A stretch of 64,000 nucleotides of DNA. It comes from Undaria pinnatifida (taxonomy: Eukaryota; Sar; Phaeophyceae; Laminariales; Alariaceae). Of this stretch, positions 23,007 to 34,364 are shown one piece after another. Position numbers and translations under genes: made by a program. The notes beneath the pieces are model-generated. The model was given only the letters and a program-made list of their open reading frames with translations, made no database searches and was not told where the DNA came from. Each line of letters opens with the position of its first letter. The stretch's first letter is position 1. The stretch is from positions 4,106,200 to 4,170,199 of the forward strand of contig JABAKD010000023.1 of assembly GCA_012845835.1 (NCBI GenBank), written 5' to 3'.

Positions 23007-23096
23007 TAACCCCTTTAGGGCCCCCGAACCCCTCCCCATACGAAATCCAAGTAATTTTGTCCCCAAAGACGGGTTTCCAGTTGTAAAGGGGTTAAT
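23007..23096. mobile_element. M4 element, best copy, TTAA-flanked
   Basis: The 90-bp element reads TTAACCCCTTTAGGGCCCCC at one end and GTTTCCAGTTGTAAAGGGG then TTAA at the other. The ends CCCCTTTA and TAAAGGGG are exact inverse complements flanked on both sides by TTAA. TTAA target duplication with CCC-starting termini is the hallmark of the piggyBac superfamily, so this is a candidate non-autonomous piggyBac-type MITE. No transposase for it is seen in the window. Confidence 0.65.
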
Positions 23097-23098
23097 GT

Positions 23099-23101
23099 GA
23101 G

Positions 23102-23133
<32 letters not shown>

Positions 23134-23150
23134 CTACAACAACAATAATA
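23099..23150 (+). repeat. CAA microsatellite
   Basis: About 12 CAA triplets follow the M4 element directly. The poly-Val and poly-Cys reading frames over it are repeat artefacts. Confidence 0.85.
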
Positions 23151-23739
23151 CCTGGTGCCTTTGTGGACAAAATCGGGTACCAAACCTTTCTAATTCTTCT
23201 GTGTTCGCCACGACCCCTGGATGCCATCTGACTGGTCACCAACGCTGGCCTCGAACCATATGACGGCCACATTTCCGCCGGGTAGACCTGTCTTTGGATA
23301 ATTTGAAACACAGGCAGTCGATTACGCATTTCACCGGTATGCCCCCTACCGAAAATGGCCGGGCTGTTCGACGACACCGGCTGAACGGCCCACCACGCCC
23401 CATCTGAATTCCACCCGGCTTCATCCTCGGTTACCAAGGAAGACGCACAAGAATTGCACACATAACCTCGAACCGATCAGGCGGCTTCTCCCGATACGGC
23501 GGTCACATATTGCTCTGAAACACCATCGCTTTACGAGGGGACTGCCGCTGCAGCTGTTTCTACTGTAGATGTGCTGGATGGCGATGGGTACCGCCGCCGC
23601 CGCCGTATGGAACATAATGGACACCCCCCACTCCGACCGCCACACCAACAGGCAGCCACACACGAACACACATACAACCACGAACATCCCACCCAGGCAC
23701 GCATTTTCCCAAAGAAACACGCTGCACAACATCACCCAC

Positions 23740-24102
23740 CTCAAGAAGGTCATAGGTGTGCAGGAACACCTCCACCTTCATCCCGCTATCTCGCAGCACG
23801 CCGAGCAACCTCTTCTCAATGCTCGGCAACGTCCATCGCAGCGACCTCGTAAGCCCAAAAAAGCACACCGCGACTTTCCGATGGTTCTTCTCCTCCTGCG
23901 GAGGATGATGGGCATCGCGATGACCATCTTCGAATAATAGATTGGTTAACCCAGCGTGCGCCACCCCCATACCGCCCCTGCCGTTGACGTCTGCGTTTGA
24001 AGACCAGAGAAGGTTTAGGATTGCCCCTATTGCTGCTGCTGTTGTTGAGATTAAGGCTAGCATGTTCCCGATGCGGGAGCTGCGTTTGCGTCGTGGCCTC
24101 AT
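23740..24102 (-). CDS. Gene 1, first exon: membrane-anchored glycosyltransferase-like protein
   Basis: The exon encodes 121 residues from ATG at 24102 to the donor CTTGAG|GTGGGT (phase 0). Residues 1-10 are strongly basic (MRPRRKRSSR). Residues 11-33 form one hydrophobic helix, so the protein should be a type II membrane protein with its catalytic part in the Golgi lumen or outside. A flexible stem follows to about residue 75. Residues 76-88 are KVAVCFFGLTRSL, and residues 111-119 are EVFLHTYDL. The pair VAVCFFGLTRS and VFLHTY marks the N-terminal half of a family of predicted glycosyltransferase-like proteins of algae and large viruses; the assignment is from memory of the motifs and the enzymatic activity is unproven. 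The exons at 4224-4267 and 3960-4100 fit as its continuation. The 5' UTR and promoter cannot be located. Confidence 0.75.
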
Positions 24103-24179
24103 TATCGAGGGGGGTGGGGTGGGTGGGTGGGTTGATGTGGATGGAGGGTTTGGTGGAGGTGGTGGTGTTGGTGCTTGTT

Positions 24180-25690
24180 ATATTCGTTGTCGAAGTAGCA
24201 CCTGTAGGCTGCCCTGCCTGGTAGCAAAGATAGCTGCAGACCCGTTGTTTGTTGTAGCTGCTTGCTGCTGTGACATGTCGTTGCTGTTGGCGTATTAGTC
24301 TACATCTAGCTGCAGATTCGGCAGATTGCAGATGGTGGTGTTGTAGCTGAATCTGTAGCTCCTTTTTTTGCTGTTGTTGCAGCAGCTGTGGCTGCAGAGC
24401 GGTAGCTCTCGCAGCTGTAGCCGTGTGCAGTCCACGCAGCTAGCTGTAGCTTGTAGCCTTTGTGTGGCCTGAAGCCTGCTGGCACGTAACTTATCGTGGC
24501 TGTGCACAGCAGTCGTAGCTGCTGCTCTGGTAGAAGTAGCTGCTGCTGTCTTGACAGCAGTCCCTCTTGGTGGAAAATCGAGCCGCTGGGTAAAAAAAAA
24601 CGTGACAAACAATTTATGTTCGAGATGACAACGTTCTCTTAGATGAACGGATGGTTGGACCAGGGACCAAGGGACCAACCAGGAGGCCAATCATCCGAAG
24701 CAGAAGCAACTAGGCCTCCTGGTCGCGTCGCCAATGTACGAGGGTGCCTGTCTGATAGGGTTTGCCTCTCTCCAAATGCACAGCAGCGTTTGCATAGGGC
24801 GGTGTTCAGTGTTCAGTGTTCGGGGTTGCCTCGTTGTGCTTCTTGCTTCCCACTCCCCAAGCACCTGCCAGTACTGGTATTTAGTTTTAAATGTAAGGTT
24901 CGTTTAATCATTAACTTGAAGACTAAAGTGTATTACAATTAATATTGGTCGTACGTAGTTGGGTGCTGTCTGAAAAAACATCAAACACGCATCAGTGGTT
25001 GAACAAAACCGGACATATCACGGATCACACGGTACGGTACGTATGTGTTACGTGTCCCCGAACCCCGAACTTCAACTTTTTGAAATACATGACAATAGCA
25101 GAAAGCATCACGCGGCAGTACATGGGCAGCACGGAAGCAGACAGCTGCTCTGCGCTACAACAGCTCCGCACCGCAGCAAGCAGCAGGCCGCACAGCATCA
25201 CAACAGTACAGCAGACGCCGCACTGCAGCAGAGCAGCAGCACGGCACGAATGCGCACAGCATCTCATCTGCACAGCATTCGAAAAGCGCACAGCGGCACA
25301 ACGCAGCAGCGCAAAAAAAGCGGGCACAGCACGGCGGCACAGCGGTGCCATACCGGCAGCGAGGCGTTACTTGCACAGCATTTGCACATCATCTGTATGC
25401 GCATTATTCGCGCGGCACGTGCGTAGGATATGTAGAACACGTGTAGAGCATTTGCACACCGTTTGCACAACCCTTGCAGAGCATTTGCACAGGATTTGCA
25501 CAGCATTACTAGCACAGGGTTTGCACAGCACAAGCGTGGCACTCGCACATACCACCATTCGCGCATCAACACCGCAGCACCTATAACCTCCCATTTTCGC
25601 CAATGGCGTGTCCCATACAAAGCGCAGCACAGCAGCAACACGACAGCAACGGCGCAGGAACAGCAGCAGCAGCACAACAAAGAATGCTAG
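24180..25690. repeat. CTG/CAG-rich region upstream of gene 1
   Basis: From 24180 to 24560 the plus strand is rich in CTGTAGC and GTAGCTGCTG. From 25130 to 25690 it is rich in CAGCAGC, GCACAGCA and, at 25385-25540, a run of degenerate TTTGCACAGCA units. The Cys-rich and Gln/Ser-rich frames it produces in all directions are not credible proteins. Confidence 0.7.
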
Positions 25691-25964
25691 TGTGTACTGC
25701 TTCCAGACCTAATGCCGGGCGGAGTAGAAAAGCGCATAGTATGGCGTTGAGCTGAGAGAAGGTCAACAGCAGCAACGATGTCATGGGCACGAGAGAAACA
25801 TCCAGCACTGCGTCGAGGTGCCTTCCTCTCATCAAGCTTTGTTGATTGAGATTGCTAATAATTGCTCATATGTGCGGGGTGGACAGCTTTAATCCGCCGC
25901 GCAGGGGAATACTTATCACGAAGAAGATCACTTATGTATGGTAACTAACGCACCCACGACGCAC

Positions 25965-26005
25965 TTTATTTTCCCCCATCCGCCGGAGGATAAAAAAAAA
26001 AAAAA
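25965..26005 (+). mobile_element. SINE-like family A, 3' tail only
   Basis: Only CCCCCATCCGCCGGAGGATA and an A run of about 18 remain, preceded by unrelated DNA. It is a severely 5'-truncated copy. Confidence 0.55.
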
Positions 26006-26480
26006 AAAAAGACGCACTTACATATGATAGCACGCAATTGTAAAATTCGTGGTCTGTTTTGGAGTCAGTGTGTTTGTTTCGCCTTTAGTCTACGTTTCCG
26101 CATGCTGTTTCCCTTCCCTCCTTTGAATCATATTTCGTTATGTTGCCCTTGCCTGCCGTTCGCATTTTGGTCGCTCGATTGCTGTCGCTGGTGGTGTTTC
26201 GCACGTACAGACCCGATATCGACCTCCCACTGTCGTGAGAGCTCACTCAATCACAGGGTTTAGAATCGTGCAAGAAGAAGAGAGGCGTCTTAGCCCCTCC
26301 TTCCCGGGTAGTCTACAGGTATGACTCGCGATAAAAGAATGGCGATTACTTCATATATGGAAGTATCGCTCCTCGGGTCAGAGATTTTACCATAGCGTAG
26401 TATGTACCAGTATGCATGATCCTGTGGGTGATGTTTAGAGCCACATGAATGAGTAAGGGCGAGACGAATCGATAAACTTA

Positions 26481-26782
26481 AGGCTACGGTAGGGGAGATA
26501 CCCCCGTTCTCACTACCCCGTTGGAGTTACTCGCACCAGCGACCCTGGCCACTCGCATGACTCTGTACCTGACGGGAGAGGAGACTTACGGAGGCGTTTT
26601 TGTTTTTGGCGCGCAGCGTATCTCTTGCACCATTCCATTGCGGATTCATGTCGCAAAACTAAAGCAAGCACGAAAGCTTACTAAATACCGCAAATGAGCA
26701 GGGCGGTCACTGGCCGCGCGAGCGGCCCCGATTCACTGCATAAAAGGGCGCTAAAAACACCCCCTTCTACTACCGTAGCCTT
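26481..26782. mobile_element. M2 inverted-repeat element, complete
   Basis: The left end reads AAGGCTACGGTAGGGGAGAT and the right end ACTACCGTAGCCTTTG, an imperfect inverse. Inside lie GAGTTACTCGCACCAGCGAC near the left and GCGCGAGCGGCCCC near the right. Other copies are at 33074-33358, 38297-38525 and 53229-53493, with a right half at 16495-16706. At about 300 bp with no frame it is MITE-like. Confidence 0.65.
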
Positions 26783-27936
26783 TGTCGATAATGACACGAG
26801 CCATGGAGGAGGAGGGCGACCTAGTCGGCACCGACACCCCGACACCCTGCGGCCCCACTGGATACATTCAAAAGTATCAGGAGGTTAGTAAGTAGACAAA
26901 CTGGAACACAAGGGAATCCCTTATCATTTAAAGCGGTCATTCATACACGCAAGAAAGCATGCTCAAAGTTCCCGAAGTCCGCCTTACATGCAACTCCGGC
27001 AGAGTGAGCCGTGGCGAGCGAAGTGGTTAATCTCCTCGTCATTGGAGCCTTATGAGCTACCGCCCCAATAACTCTTGAAACCAACTTTACATACAGCAGT
27101 ATTATTCTATGCCACAACGCAGGGCGTTATAAATCCTGCGAGGGGGGCTTTTTTGTCGAAGTAGATCCTCAACCCCTGCAAGCTGCAAGCCACTTTCCAT
27201 TGCCACACACACTCCACCCCTCCCACACATCGAAATTACGTCCTCCTCCGAACGCTTTACATCAATCACCATCCAGCCCTGGCGGGGTCGAACACGGTGC
27301 CTGCCGCCACACCAAGGCGAGGAGCGCTCTCTCGCCTGTGCTATGCTGAACTACCATCTTCTGGTCGTTTGACGCGCCACACATCCGCCCTGCCCTTGGC
27401 TTTTGTTGTGTGTTGGGTCACCACACGCCTGTCCTCGTTTTCCTTAACATCTGTGTCTCGCGTTTCCCGTCACCGTCATGCTCAGCTGCCAGCAACGTGT
27501 TGCAGCTCAAACATGCAAATATCCTAGCGGCTGATGGCAACTAATAGTGAGGTGTGAAAGGCTGGCGTACAGCAGCTTCTGCAAGGGGCCGGGGCCGCAC
27601 GAGTCGGAACACAGCATATTACTCCAGTGTGCACACCTCGAAGGTTGCCCACACAACGAACGCCGTCTGCTTTCAGTTTCTAGGAGCCATTCCGATCTAT
27701 GAGGAAGTCGTATAACACACATCATTTCGTTCTTTTCTCCAAGCATTTCATGGCACTTTTCGAGCAAGAGACTGAACATTTTTCCAGAAAATTCGTAATG
27801 GGATCCTTTTGAAGTGGTGTAAAAAACAAAACATTAGTCTAGACTAGACTAGTGATTTCAAAATATTTCAAGAAACCACTCGGGGGAACACATGCGGTAT
27901 CATGCTATAGGGGTATACAACATTGTAGTGTAACAT

Positions 27937-28250
27937 TTTGGCTGAATTGTGAAGGCAACTTGAAGCGGAGGCGAACCATCTCGAACGGAAATTCATACCG
28001 CCCAAGACCGCGGTAGAGGGTGGGTCACTTTTTTTTGGCGCCACACCTGCAACAGCTCTTGGGTTCACTCTCGTGATTGACCAACACCGTAGTGTCCCAT
28101 GTTGGCTGAACTATGAAGGCAACTTGAAGCGGAGGCGAACCATCTCGAACGGAAATTCATACCGCCCAAGACCGCGGTAGGTAGAGGGTGGGTCACTTTT
28201 TTTTGGAGCCACACCTGCAACAGCTCTTGGGGTCACTCTCGCGATTGACA
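27937..28250 (+). repeat. Tandem duplication, 163-bp period
   Basis: The block with TGAAGCGGAGGCGAACCATC, CCGCCCAAGACCGCGGTAG and ACCTGCAACAGCTCTTGGG occurs at 27961 and again at 28124. The copies differ at only a few bases, so the duplication is fairly young. No gene is seen in it. Confidence 0.75.
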
Positions 28251-31204
28251 CCCCTGTGGTCCTTGGCGGTCTTCGGCTTTGGTGCTTTATTGAGCTCACC
28301 TACCAAGTTGGCCGCCCGGGTCTTTGGGGTGGTGGGTTGTTCGCGCTTGCCAGCAGAAAGCACTTCCTGGTCGGATAAAGGTACGGGCGTAGGCCCAACC
28401 CACCCCCTAACCCCGACCCCAACCCGCACCTAAAACAGGCCATGAATGGGCGAGAAACGCGGCTGCGCCGCTTTTTTTGGAAACGTATCTATTATTCCGT
28501 GATATGCACACGGACCACCACTTAGCCACCTCGGCCAATGAGAGAGTGTAAGAACTACCCTTCATGATCCGGGCGGCCTCATTGCTAGGTCTTCTGGCTT
28601 TCTTATACATACACGGGATATGGACACGACATGGCATGGAAAGCTACGCTGCACCAAACATCTTGCTGAAAGTCTTTTAGTCCTTGGAGTAAAAAATACT
28701 GGAGGAGTGGAAATCGGGGCACCTTTTTCTTTCTGAGGGTGGTGGCGCGGCTTGAAGAGCTCTTATTATTATTATGCCCGATCCAACAATTGAGCGATTT
28801 GGAGGGAAGAAAAGAGCGCTATCCGAAAAACAGGCCTATGCCCTATTGGCACATCAAACAAAAATATTTTCGCGAAACATTGAATTCTCGGACGATGTTT
28901 TTGGCTTACTTAGTTGGTCGAACCCTGTTAGCACCGCAGTCCCGACATGGCGACAAAACACTTGGAGTTTGACTAGGATGGATTGCTAGGAGTTGAAGAT
29001 GACTTAAAGAGCCCCCGTAGTCCAGAAATTGTTTCAGCCAAGAGTCATCCCACATTACGGGTGACACGTTTCGAGCCGAAAAGTAGGTTCCTCTTCTGGG
29101 TCGGTTGAGTTCTACTACAACCGAGAAAATACCGGTTAGGCTAGTATTTTTACGAGTATATAACTTGTGTGAGGACTAGGGTAAGCATATTATTCTTGGT
29201 CGGGCTGCTTCCCAAACGAATGCCTTCCAAGTCATGTTTCCGAGACGAAATATAATGAGCTCCTCCTCATGTTAAGAGGCTCAGAAAATTCTCAGAAGAA
29301 TCTTGTGCACCCCTACGGTGGGATGGCCCCGAAAAACGTTCTACCTTTATCGCAGCGCACGCGTCTTCCAACGACGACGGCGTTTCGTTGCGCTTCTCCC
29401 AGTGAAGGAGCCGCATCCGCTGCTAGAGAAACTATTTTGAGTCACCGCCACGGTCTAGGGGTTGTAGCAGAAGCGTATTATGCGAGCTCCAATCTCTTAA
29501 TCAAGAGACAGCTCAGTATCTCAACGCCCCGAAACTTGACTTCGAAGACATTCGGATCGGGCAACCCGACCAACGTTCTCTCCATTATGCGCTAGCTAGA
29601 GCCCCCGCGCCCCCAAACTCTTAACGTTGTGATGCTAACACACTAGAAGAGCCAAACTTTTGTCTCCCGAGAAAGTGCAACCCCTGCCGTGCGAGGACCG
29701 AGGGTTTCTCCCAATGGAGGCGTTCTCATGGCCTAACCAAAGACCGATTTCGAGTAAATTGAAAGCGCAAGCCCGATGAATGACCCCCCCATATCCGAGG
29801 CATTACAAAACAAAGCCTGTTGAAAAACATTCATGCCGTATGTTCCTACGATCTAGCTCCGAGGGCTAAGGAGCCCCGTCATTTCAAAAGCAAAATGGCC
29901 AAAACGTGCGACCTCTTCTTCTGTTGCAGCACGCGTTGCTCCCCGCTCGGGGGGCTTTGCACCTTTCCCTAAAAACCACCCCACCCTTGAGGAAAAATGA
30001 TGTGCGACCGAGAAGGGCAGTTCCATGGCCCAAAAAAACGGCCAAGAATAACAAGCGAGAAACTCAAATGAGATCTCCAACGAAATTAGGCACATCTAGC
30101 AGCTCCAAGGACACAGTGCTTCTTCCTACACGGTACACGCGCATCGTTGTTTTCTTCTGAACCTCGTCACCTGGAAAGCACAATACTCCACCCAAAAACC
30201 TGTTCTGAGGGAAACCATAAGCGCAAACCCGATGCCGCAGCCCACGGCTTAGGTACACAGGACATTCGAATCGGAAAGACAAGGATGGCGTTCCTATGAT
30301 TTCGAGCCAAGGAGCCACGTCAAATCAAATCCAGAAACTATTTTACCCCTAAAGTACTATGCTATCAATGCCTACATATATAGTAGCACCCGTCGTAACA
30401 AAAAGCGAGATCTATTCCGAGCCATTACTATTAGGAACTCCAAGGACACACGCTACGGCGGGGGTACAGTCTATTCTTTCTGAGGCTACTCCTCACACGA
30501 GGACCTCCATACCCCGCACCAAAATCCGATGTAGAGTAGATTGAAAGGTGCAACCCGATTTGAAAAAACCCATGGCCTACGAGGCACACTCACAACGAAA
30601 ACATAATTCAAAAACATCAACAATGGCAATTCCGACGATTTGGGGCTTTTTCACCCCTTGACGACCGGAAACCCACACGTTCGGTGGGGGACAGATCACT
30701 TTGAGTTGGGTATGGGAAGGCGTTTTGGGCCTCTAGATAAAGGGGTTAGTCTAGGAGCTCCGTCGTTTAGGGGGGGAAAAAAACAAGCCTAAGAAGTGTT
30801 ACCTCTATCGTAGCGTACGTTCCCAGCAAAAAGAAAACTTTTGCTGAAAAGTGCTATAAGCCTCCCGTAGCACCACGCGTTAGCTTTTGACATGGGGAGA
30901 TCCACCGTCTCGCCAAAAACCCCGGTTTCGACTTGAAAATATGTGCGAAAAACTGGACGAGCTATCCTATCGACTGCAACATAAACATATATGAACGATC
31001 CCAGTGGCTGATAGATGAGCAATCCCATTGGCAAATAAAAACACTACATAAAAATTGATATAAAGAATATTAGATATACGGGATAGAAAAAAAGGTACCG
31101 GTTATTTCCTCGCTTGTAATCCTAGGCAGTTACTGTACGTCCCGACCCACCCCCCCCCCGCCAACTATATGCAAGAAAGTACGTCCCTCAAGGGATCGAA
31201 CTCC

Positions 31205-31660
31205 GCCTCAAGCGCAGGTTTGAGCAGGATAGAGCTCGCCATTCATGCAACGCACCGAACACCGTACGGCGCTTCGCGCTCCGTGCAGGCAGTTCTTTTT
31301 TCTGGTCGGCAGTAAACCCGACCTGCTCCGTGTGCCGGCAATATTAGTGGAGATGCGAGCGCCAACTTTCATACAGAATACTACCGCCATCCTTGACAAA
31401 AGTGTTCGCGCGTGTCGCACAGATCATCACCGATCCCCTCTTGATGATAAAATCTTTCCAGGGAAGATCTGTACGATCTACAACTCATGTTGCCGGGTGG
31501 GAGCCGTACGATCGGCAAATCATCTCAAGCAACAACAACCGTTCCAGGGTTGGATATGTACTATTATACACTCAAATTCTGCACAACGCCTCGTAACTGC
31601 AGATCCATACAGGATCTGTTGTGGATGATCTGCAGTAGATCACGATCTATCTGTGCGACG
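31205..31660. repeat. Inverted F1 fragment next to repeat F2
   Basis: 31205-31345 is an inverted copy of F1 (GGCGCTTCGCGCTCCGTGC). 31420-31660 matches a second repeat, F2, with GGGAAGATCTGTACG, GGGAGCCGTACGATC and GATCATCACCGATCCC. F2 recurs at 34670-34890, 35165-35340 and in part at 37470-37780. Neither is classified. Confidence 0.5.
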
Positions 31661-31720
31661 TTTGAGCAAAGGTGACCCCCCCCCCCCACACACACACACC
31701 TACCGCAACCTAGATCCGCC

Positions 31721-31990
31721 CGCGTGCTACGATAGAGGTAGCCCTTTTTCTTCTGAACAAATTTCAGAATTACGGGGCGCCCCTTAACCCAATATCGTCG
31801 AAAAAAAGAATTTTTTGCTCATGAGTCTCGTTGTATACCTAGGCCAGATGGGATGTTTCATCCGCCGGTAGTCAGCTATAAGGTTTTCTCCGAACCAGTT
31901 TTTTTTGGGAGAGGGTCTCGTTAAGCTCCAAAAAAGTGAGAAAAATCTCGGGAAAAGAAAAAAAGTGGGGGACCTCTATCGTAGCACGTG
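31721..31990. mobile_element. M1 element at the 3' end of gene 2
   Basis: This 270-bp copy has the left end GCGTGCTACGATAGAGG, a GGCGCCCCTTAACCCAATAT stretch, TTGTATACCTAGGCCAGA, a GAACCAGTTTTTTTTGGG stretch and the inverse right end CCTCTATCGTAGCACGTG. Its right terminus overlaps the last codons and stop of gene 2 (31976-31990). Confidence 0.75.
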
Positions 31991-32194
31991 TCGTCGAGTG
32001 TCGCCTTTGCCGTAGTAACTGTTGATAGCAACGGGCTGTCGAACGCCGAACCAGGACGCGAACAACACGGAGAAGAACAGCACCACATTCATCGCGACCA
32101 AGATGCCCGCAAAAGCTTCGAGGTACTCCTCCTCGGCGACGTCCATCTTGATCACGAGCGCAAGGAAGTTGCTGAGAAATATCACCAGACAGCC
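31976..32194 (-). CDS. Gene 2, exon 9 (last): two membrane helices, stop in M1 terminus
   Basis: The exon starts at the acceptor CTCCAG|GGC in phase 0 and encodes 72 residues plus TAG. It gives two helices, CLVIFLSNFLALVIK and an AGILVAMNVVLFFSVLFASWF segment, separated by the acidic loop MDVAEEEYLEAF. Together these are the usual C-terminal pair of this membrane domain. After a short basic tail the frame enters the M1 element: the last four residues HVLR and the TAG come from its terminal repeat GTGCTACGATAG. No convincing donor precedes the element. I infer that the element now supplies the end of the protein. A missed donor and a further exon cannot be excluded. Confidence 0.75.
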   Translation of the reverse strand, partial: GCLVIFLSNFLALVIKMDVAEEEYLEAFAGILVAMNVVLFFSVLFASWFGVRQPVAINSYYGKGDTRRHVLR

Positions 32195-33073
32195 CTGGAG
32201 TTGGGTGTGCACAAACAACCGAGATAGGCGTTGCGGGCGGGGGGGGGGGGGGGAGGGGAGTAAGACGTTTCGGGGTTGAGCGATCCTGCTGCAAGAGGGG
32301 TGCTATCACCAGGGTGAGAGAACTGCTCAAAAACGTTATTGGATAGCCCGGTGGTTGGACGACGCGCCATGATAGAGGCAGCACGTCCTCTGGCAAAAGC
32401 ATATTATTCACGTGACGTGATTCCCTAGCCCCAAGTCGTCGGAATGCCATTCTTGTTCAGCAATATGTAACATATACTTGTATGCAGCCCATGGGTTTGA
32501 TCATACCTGGTTGCCGTTTCATGCGTACGCGGAAACAAAAATTGCGGAGGGTATGGAACCCCTCAAGTGAGAAAACAGAAGCAGCTCTATCGCGCAGCAT
32601 GCTTGGTTGCCACATAAACGACGACAGCAGTGCTACGTTCCGGGGGGCGGGGATGTCTCGTTATCGTGATCCACGGCCGTAGCCTGCCAGACCACGAACG
32701 AACCCTCGTATCCCCACAAAACCAGGGCGGACCCATGCCCATATTTCACCGACGAGATACACATTTCTCCCACCAAGGTTGTGCAGCCCGGGGGTACGGA
32801 GAAGGGGGGGTGTACTCATTTCATGCATACCCGTAGTTTTAAGACCGTAGACCCTCGCATCCCTGCCCGGACGCAGGACGTCGGGATTCCACCCACCATG
32901 AGGACATCGCGAGCACGAAGCGCGAAGGGCCGTGATGTGTTAGGTTAGTCGCACGGAGGGTGGGCCGCACCGTGTGTTGGGGGGGCGGGCGGGGAGGCAC
33001 CAGGTCTTTTCACGGGACCGCTCGGGTCAGGAAGCTCAGGAAAAAAAAAGCGAACACAATTGGAAAAATACTA

Positions 33074-33358
33074 AAGTCTATCGTAGGGGGGTCACCCCCC
33101 TCTTTCGCTGCCGGATTGGAGACGCTCGCAAGGGCGACTCCGTACCGCACTGACAAAATGCTTCAAGGGGTTTTGTTTGGGGCAGCGGAGCTAGTCATTC
33201 CATTACGGATATTGCATACCTGGTATCGCTCAAAATAAAGCAGCAGGAGAGATTAAGCACCGCAAAGAAACGGGGGAAGGGTCTCACTCGCGCGAGTGAC
33301 CGCGAGCCACCGCAAGAAAAAAAGGCTCTCAACAGTGACCGCCCCCTACCGAAGCCTC
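33074..33358. mobile_element. M2 element in gene 2 intron 8
   Basis: The left end TCGTAGGGGGGTCACCCCCC and the right end CCCCCTACCGAAGCCTCAAG are the M2 termini in diverged form. The internal GGTCTCACTCGCGCGAGTGAC palindrome is shared with the copy at 53229-53493. It sits between exons 8 and 9, only about 60 bp from exon 8. Confidence 0.6.
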
Positions 33359-33420
33359 AAGTCCAGAGAGAAAAGCAACGCGCAATACTTTGAGCACACG
33401 AAAGGGGCGCAGGCGCTCAC

Positions 33421-33611
33421 CATTCTGTAGAGCCACGCGTTTGCTTGGTCCACGTGAGGCCGCATGAGCTCAAACCCCAGTAGGCTCGCAAAGGCGAAGA
33501 TGCAAGAGGTTGCAACTTGTGTCGAGCTGGTCGGCGCGACCAATACGAGGAGCCCCGTCAAAAGCAGTCTCCGGCAGCACTCGATCACCTCGTAGTAGAA
33601 CATGTCGGGGC
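33421..33611 (-). CDS. Gene 2, exon 8: paired membrane helices
   Basis: The 191-bp exon runs from GTGCCCAG|GCC to AGAATG|GTGAGC. It completes a Gly codon with exon 7 and ends in phase 0. It encodes PDMFYYEVIECCRRLLLTG, a LVLVAPTSSTQVATS stretch and a second helix ending ELMRPHVDQANAWLYRM. The YYEVIEC-RR-LLTG motif followed by two helices is typical of the multi-pass C-terminal domain attached to beta-helix proteins in stramenopiles and some other protists. The charged RR pair and the PHVD loop are normally conserved and both are present. Confidence 0.85.
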
Positions 33612-33648
33612 CTGGGCACGAACAAAAAGAAAGCATGGGATTTCCATT

Positions 33649-33945
33649 GAGACGCGTGCTGCGATAGATAGATGTAGCATATTATTGTGACAAGTGCTAC
33701 GAGAGAGGTATACCCTTTTTTGCCTGAAATATTTTCTGAATGACGGGGCTCCATAACCCAAAACCGTTGGGAAAACGCCATATATATTTTGCATGATTTT
33801 CTCGGCGTGTACCTAGGCCATGTGGACCTTTTCATACGGTAGCAGTTATATTTTGGTCAAAATCAGTTTTTTGAGGGCGGTCATAAGCTCCCCCACATTG
33901 AGAAAGCCCAGAAAAAAGTGGTGCACCTCTATCTTAAAACGCGTT
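33649..33945. mobile_element. M1 element in gene 2 intron 7
   Basis: The left end is doubled: GCTGCGATAGATAGATGTAGC is followed about 40 bp later by GTGCTACGAGAGAGGTATACC. The interior has CTGAATGACGGGGCTCC and GTGTACCTAGGCCATG, and the right end reads GTGCACCTCTATCTTAAAACG. It lies about 40 bp upstream of exon 8 on the coding strand. Confidence 0.6.
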
Positions 33946-34364
33946 TTTTTTTTCTTTTTTCTGAATGGCGGCCTCCTTAACCCGAATTCGTCGGAACGTC
34001 GTCAGTTTGTATTCAATCCGGTTTTTCTTCTGTATACCTAAGCCATGGTTTTGTTCATCGGGTGTTGCATGTTTCAGCTTCACCAACCCCTTTATAAGAC
34101 TGCAGTCCCAATGTGGTGACAAATCACTTGCAAATAGAGTCAGTTACAGGTTTATGTACACTGCAGTACTAATGGGGTGAACATCAGTTTGCGGGTGAGG
34201 TAAAGAGCTCCTCAGGCGAGGCTCCACAACTTGTGCACTTCTATCGTAGCATGACTCAAAGATGAGGGGAAAGAAAATGCTACCAGGTACATTTTTCTCG
34301 CCATCAACATGGAAGGCATGCACGTTTTTTTGGGTGTTCGGGGGAGTACTCATTGCATGCATAG

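Larger units (their letters stand above)
4268..23739 (-). other. Predicted 19.5-kb intron of gene 1
   Basis: If the exons at 23740-24102 and 4224-4267 belong to one transcript, this whole stretch is one intron, or several with exons I could not see. It holds M1, M3 and M4 elements, SINE-like copies, poly-C and poly-G tracts, minisatellites, a CCCAR satellite, a composite telomere-repeat satellite and a 42-bp inverted-repeat element. No open frame here has convincing coding character apart from a possible fragment at 15508-15711. The stretches 5800-7000, 8400-10070 and 16900-18290 show only degenerate pieces of these repeats. Confidence 0.5.
24103..31720. other. Intergenic region between gene 2 and gene 1
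   Basis: Both neighbours read leftwards, so this 7.6 kb holds the gene 1 promoter and the gene 2 downstream flank. No recognised gene is found in it. It contains CTG/CAG-rich DNA (24180-25690), a family A tail (25965-26005), an M2 element (26481-26782), a tandem duplication (27937-28250) and F1/F2 repeats (31205-31660). The stretches 26800-27900 and 28450-31200 show only fragments resembling M1 ends and no other structure I can name. Confidence 0.5.

Noticed and set aside
24180-25690. Cys-rich and His/Ser/Gln-rich frames of up to 213 codons
   Set aside because: CTG/CAG-rich DNA opens frames on both strands; no start, splice or domain evidence supports a protein.
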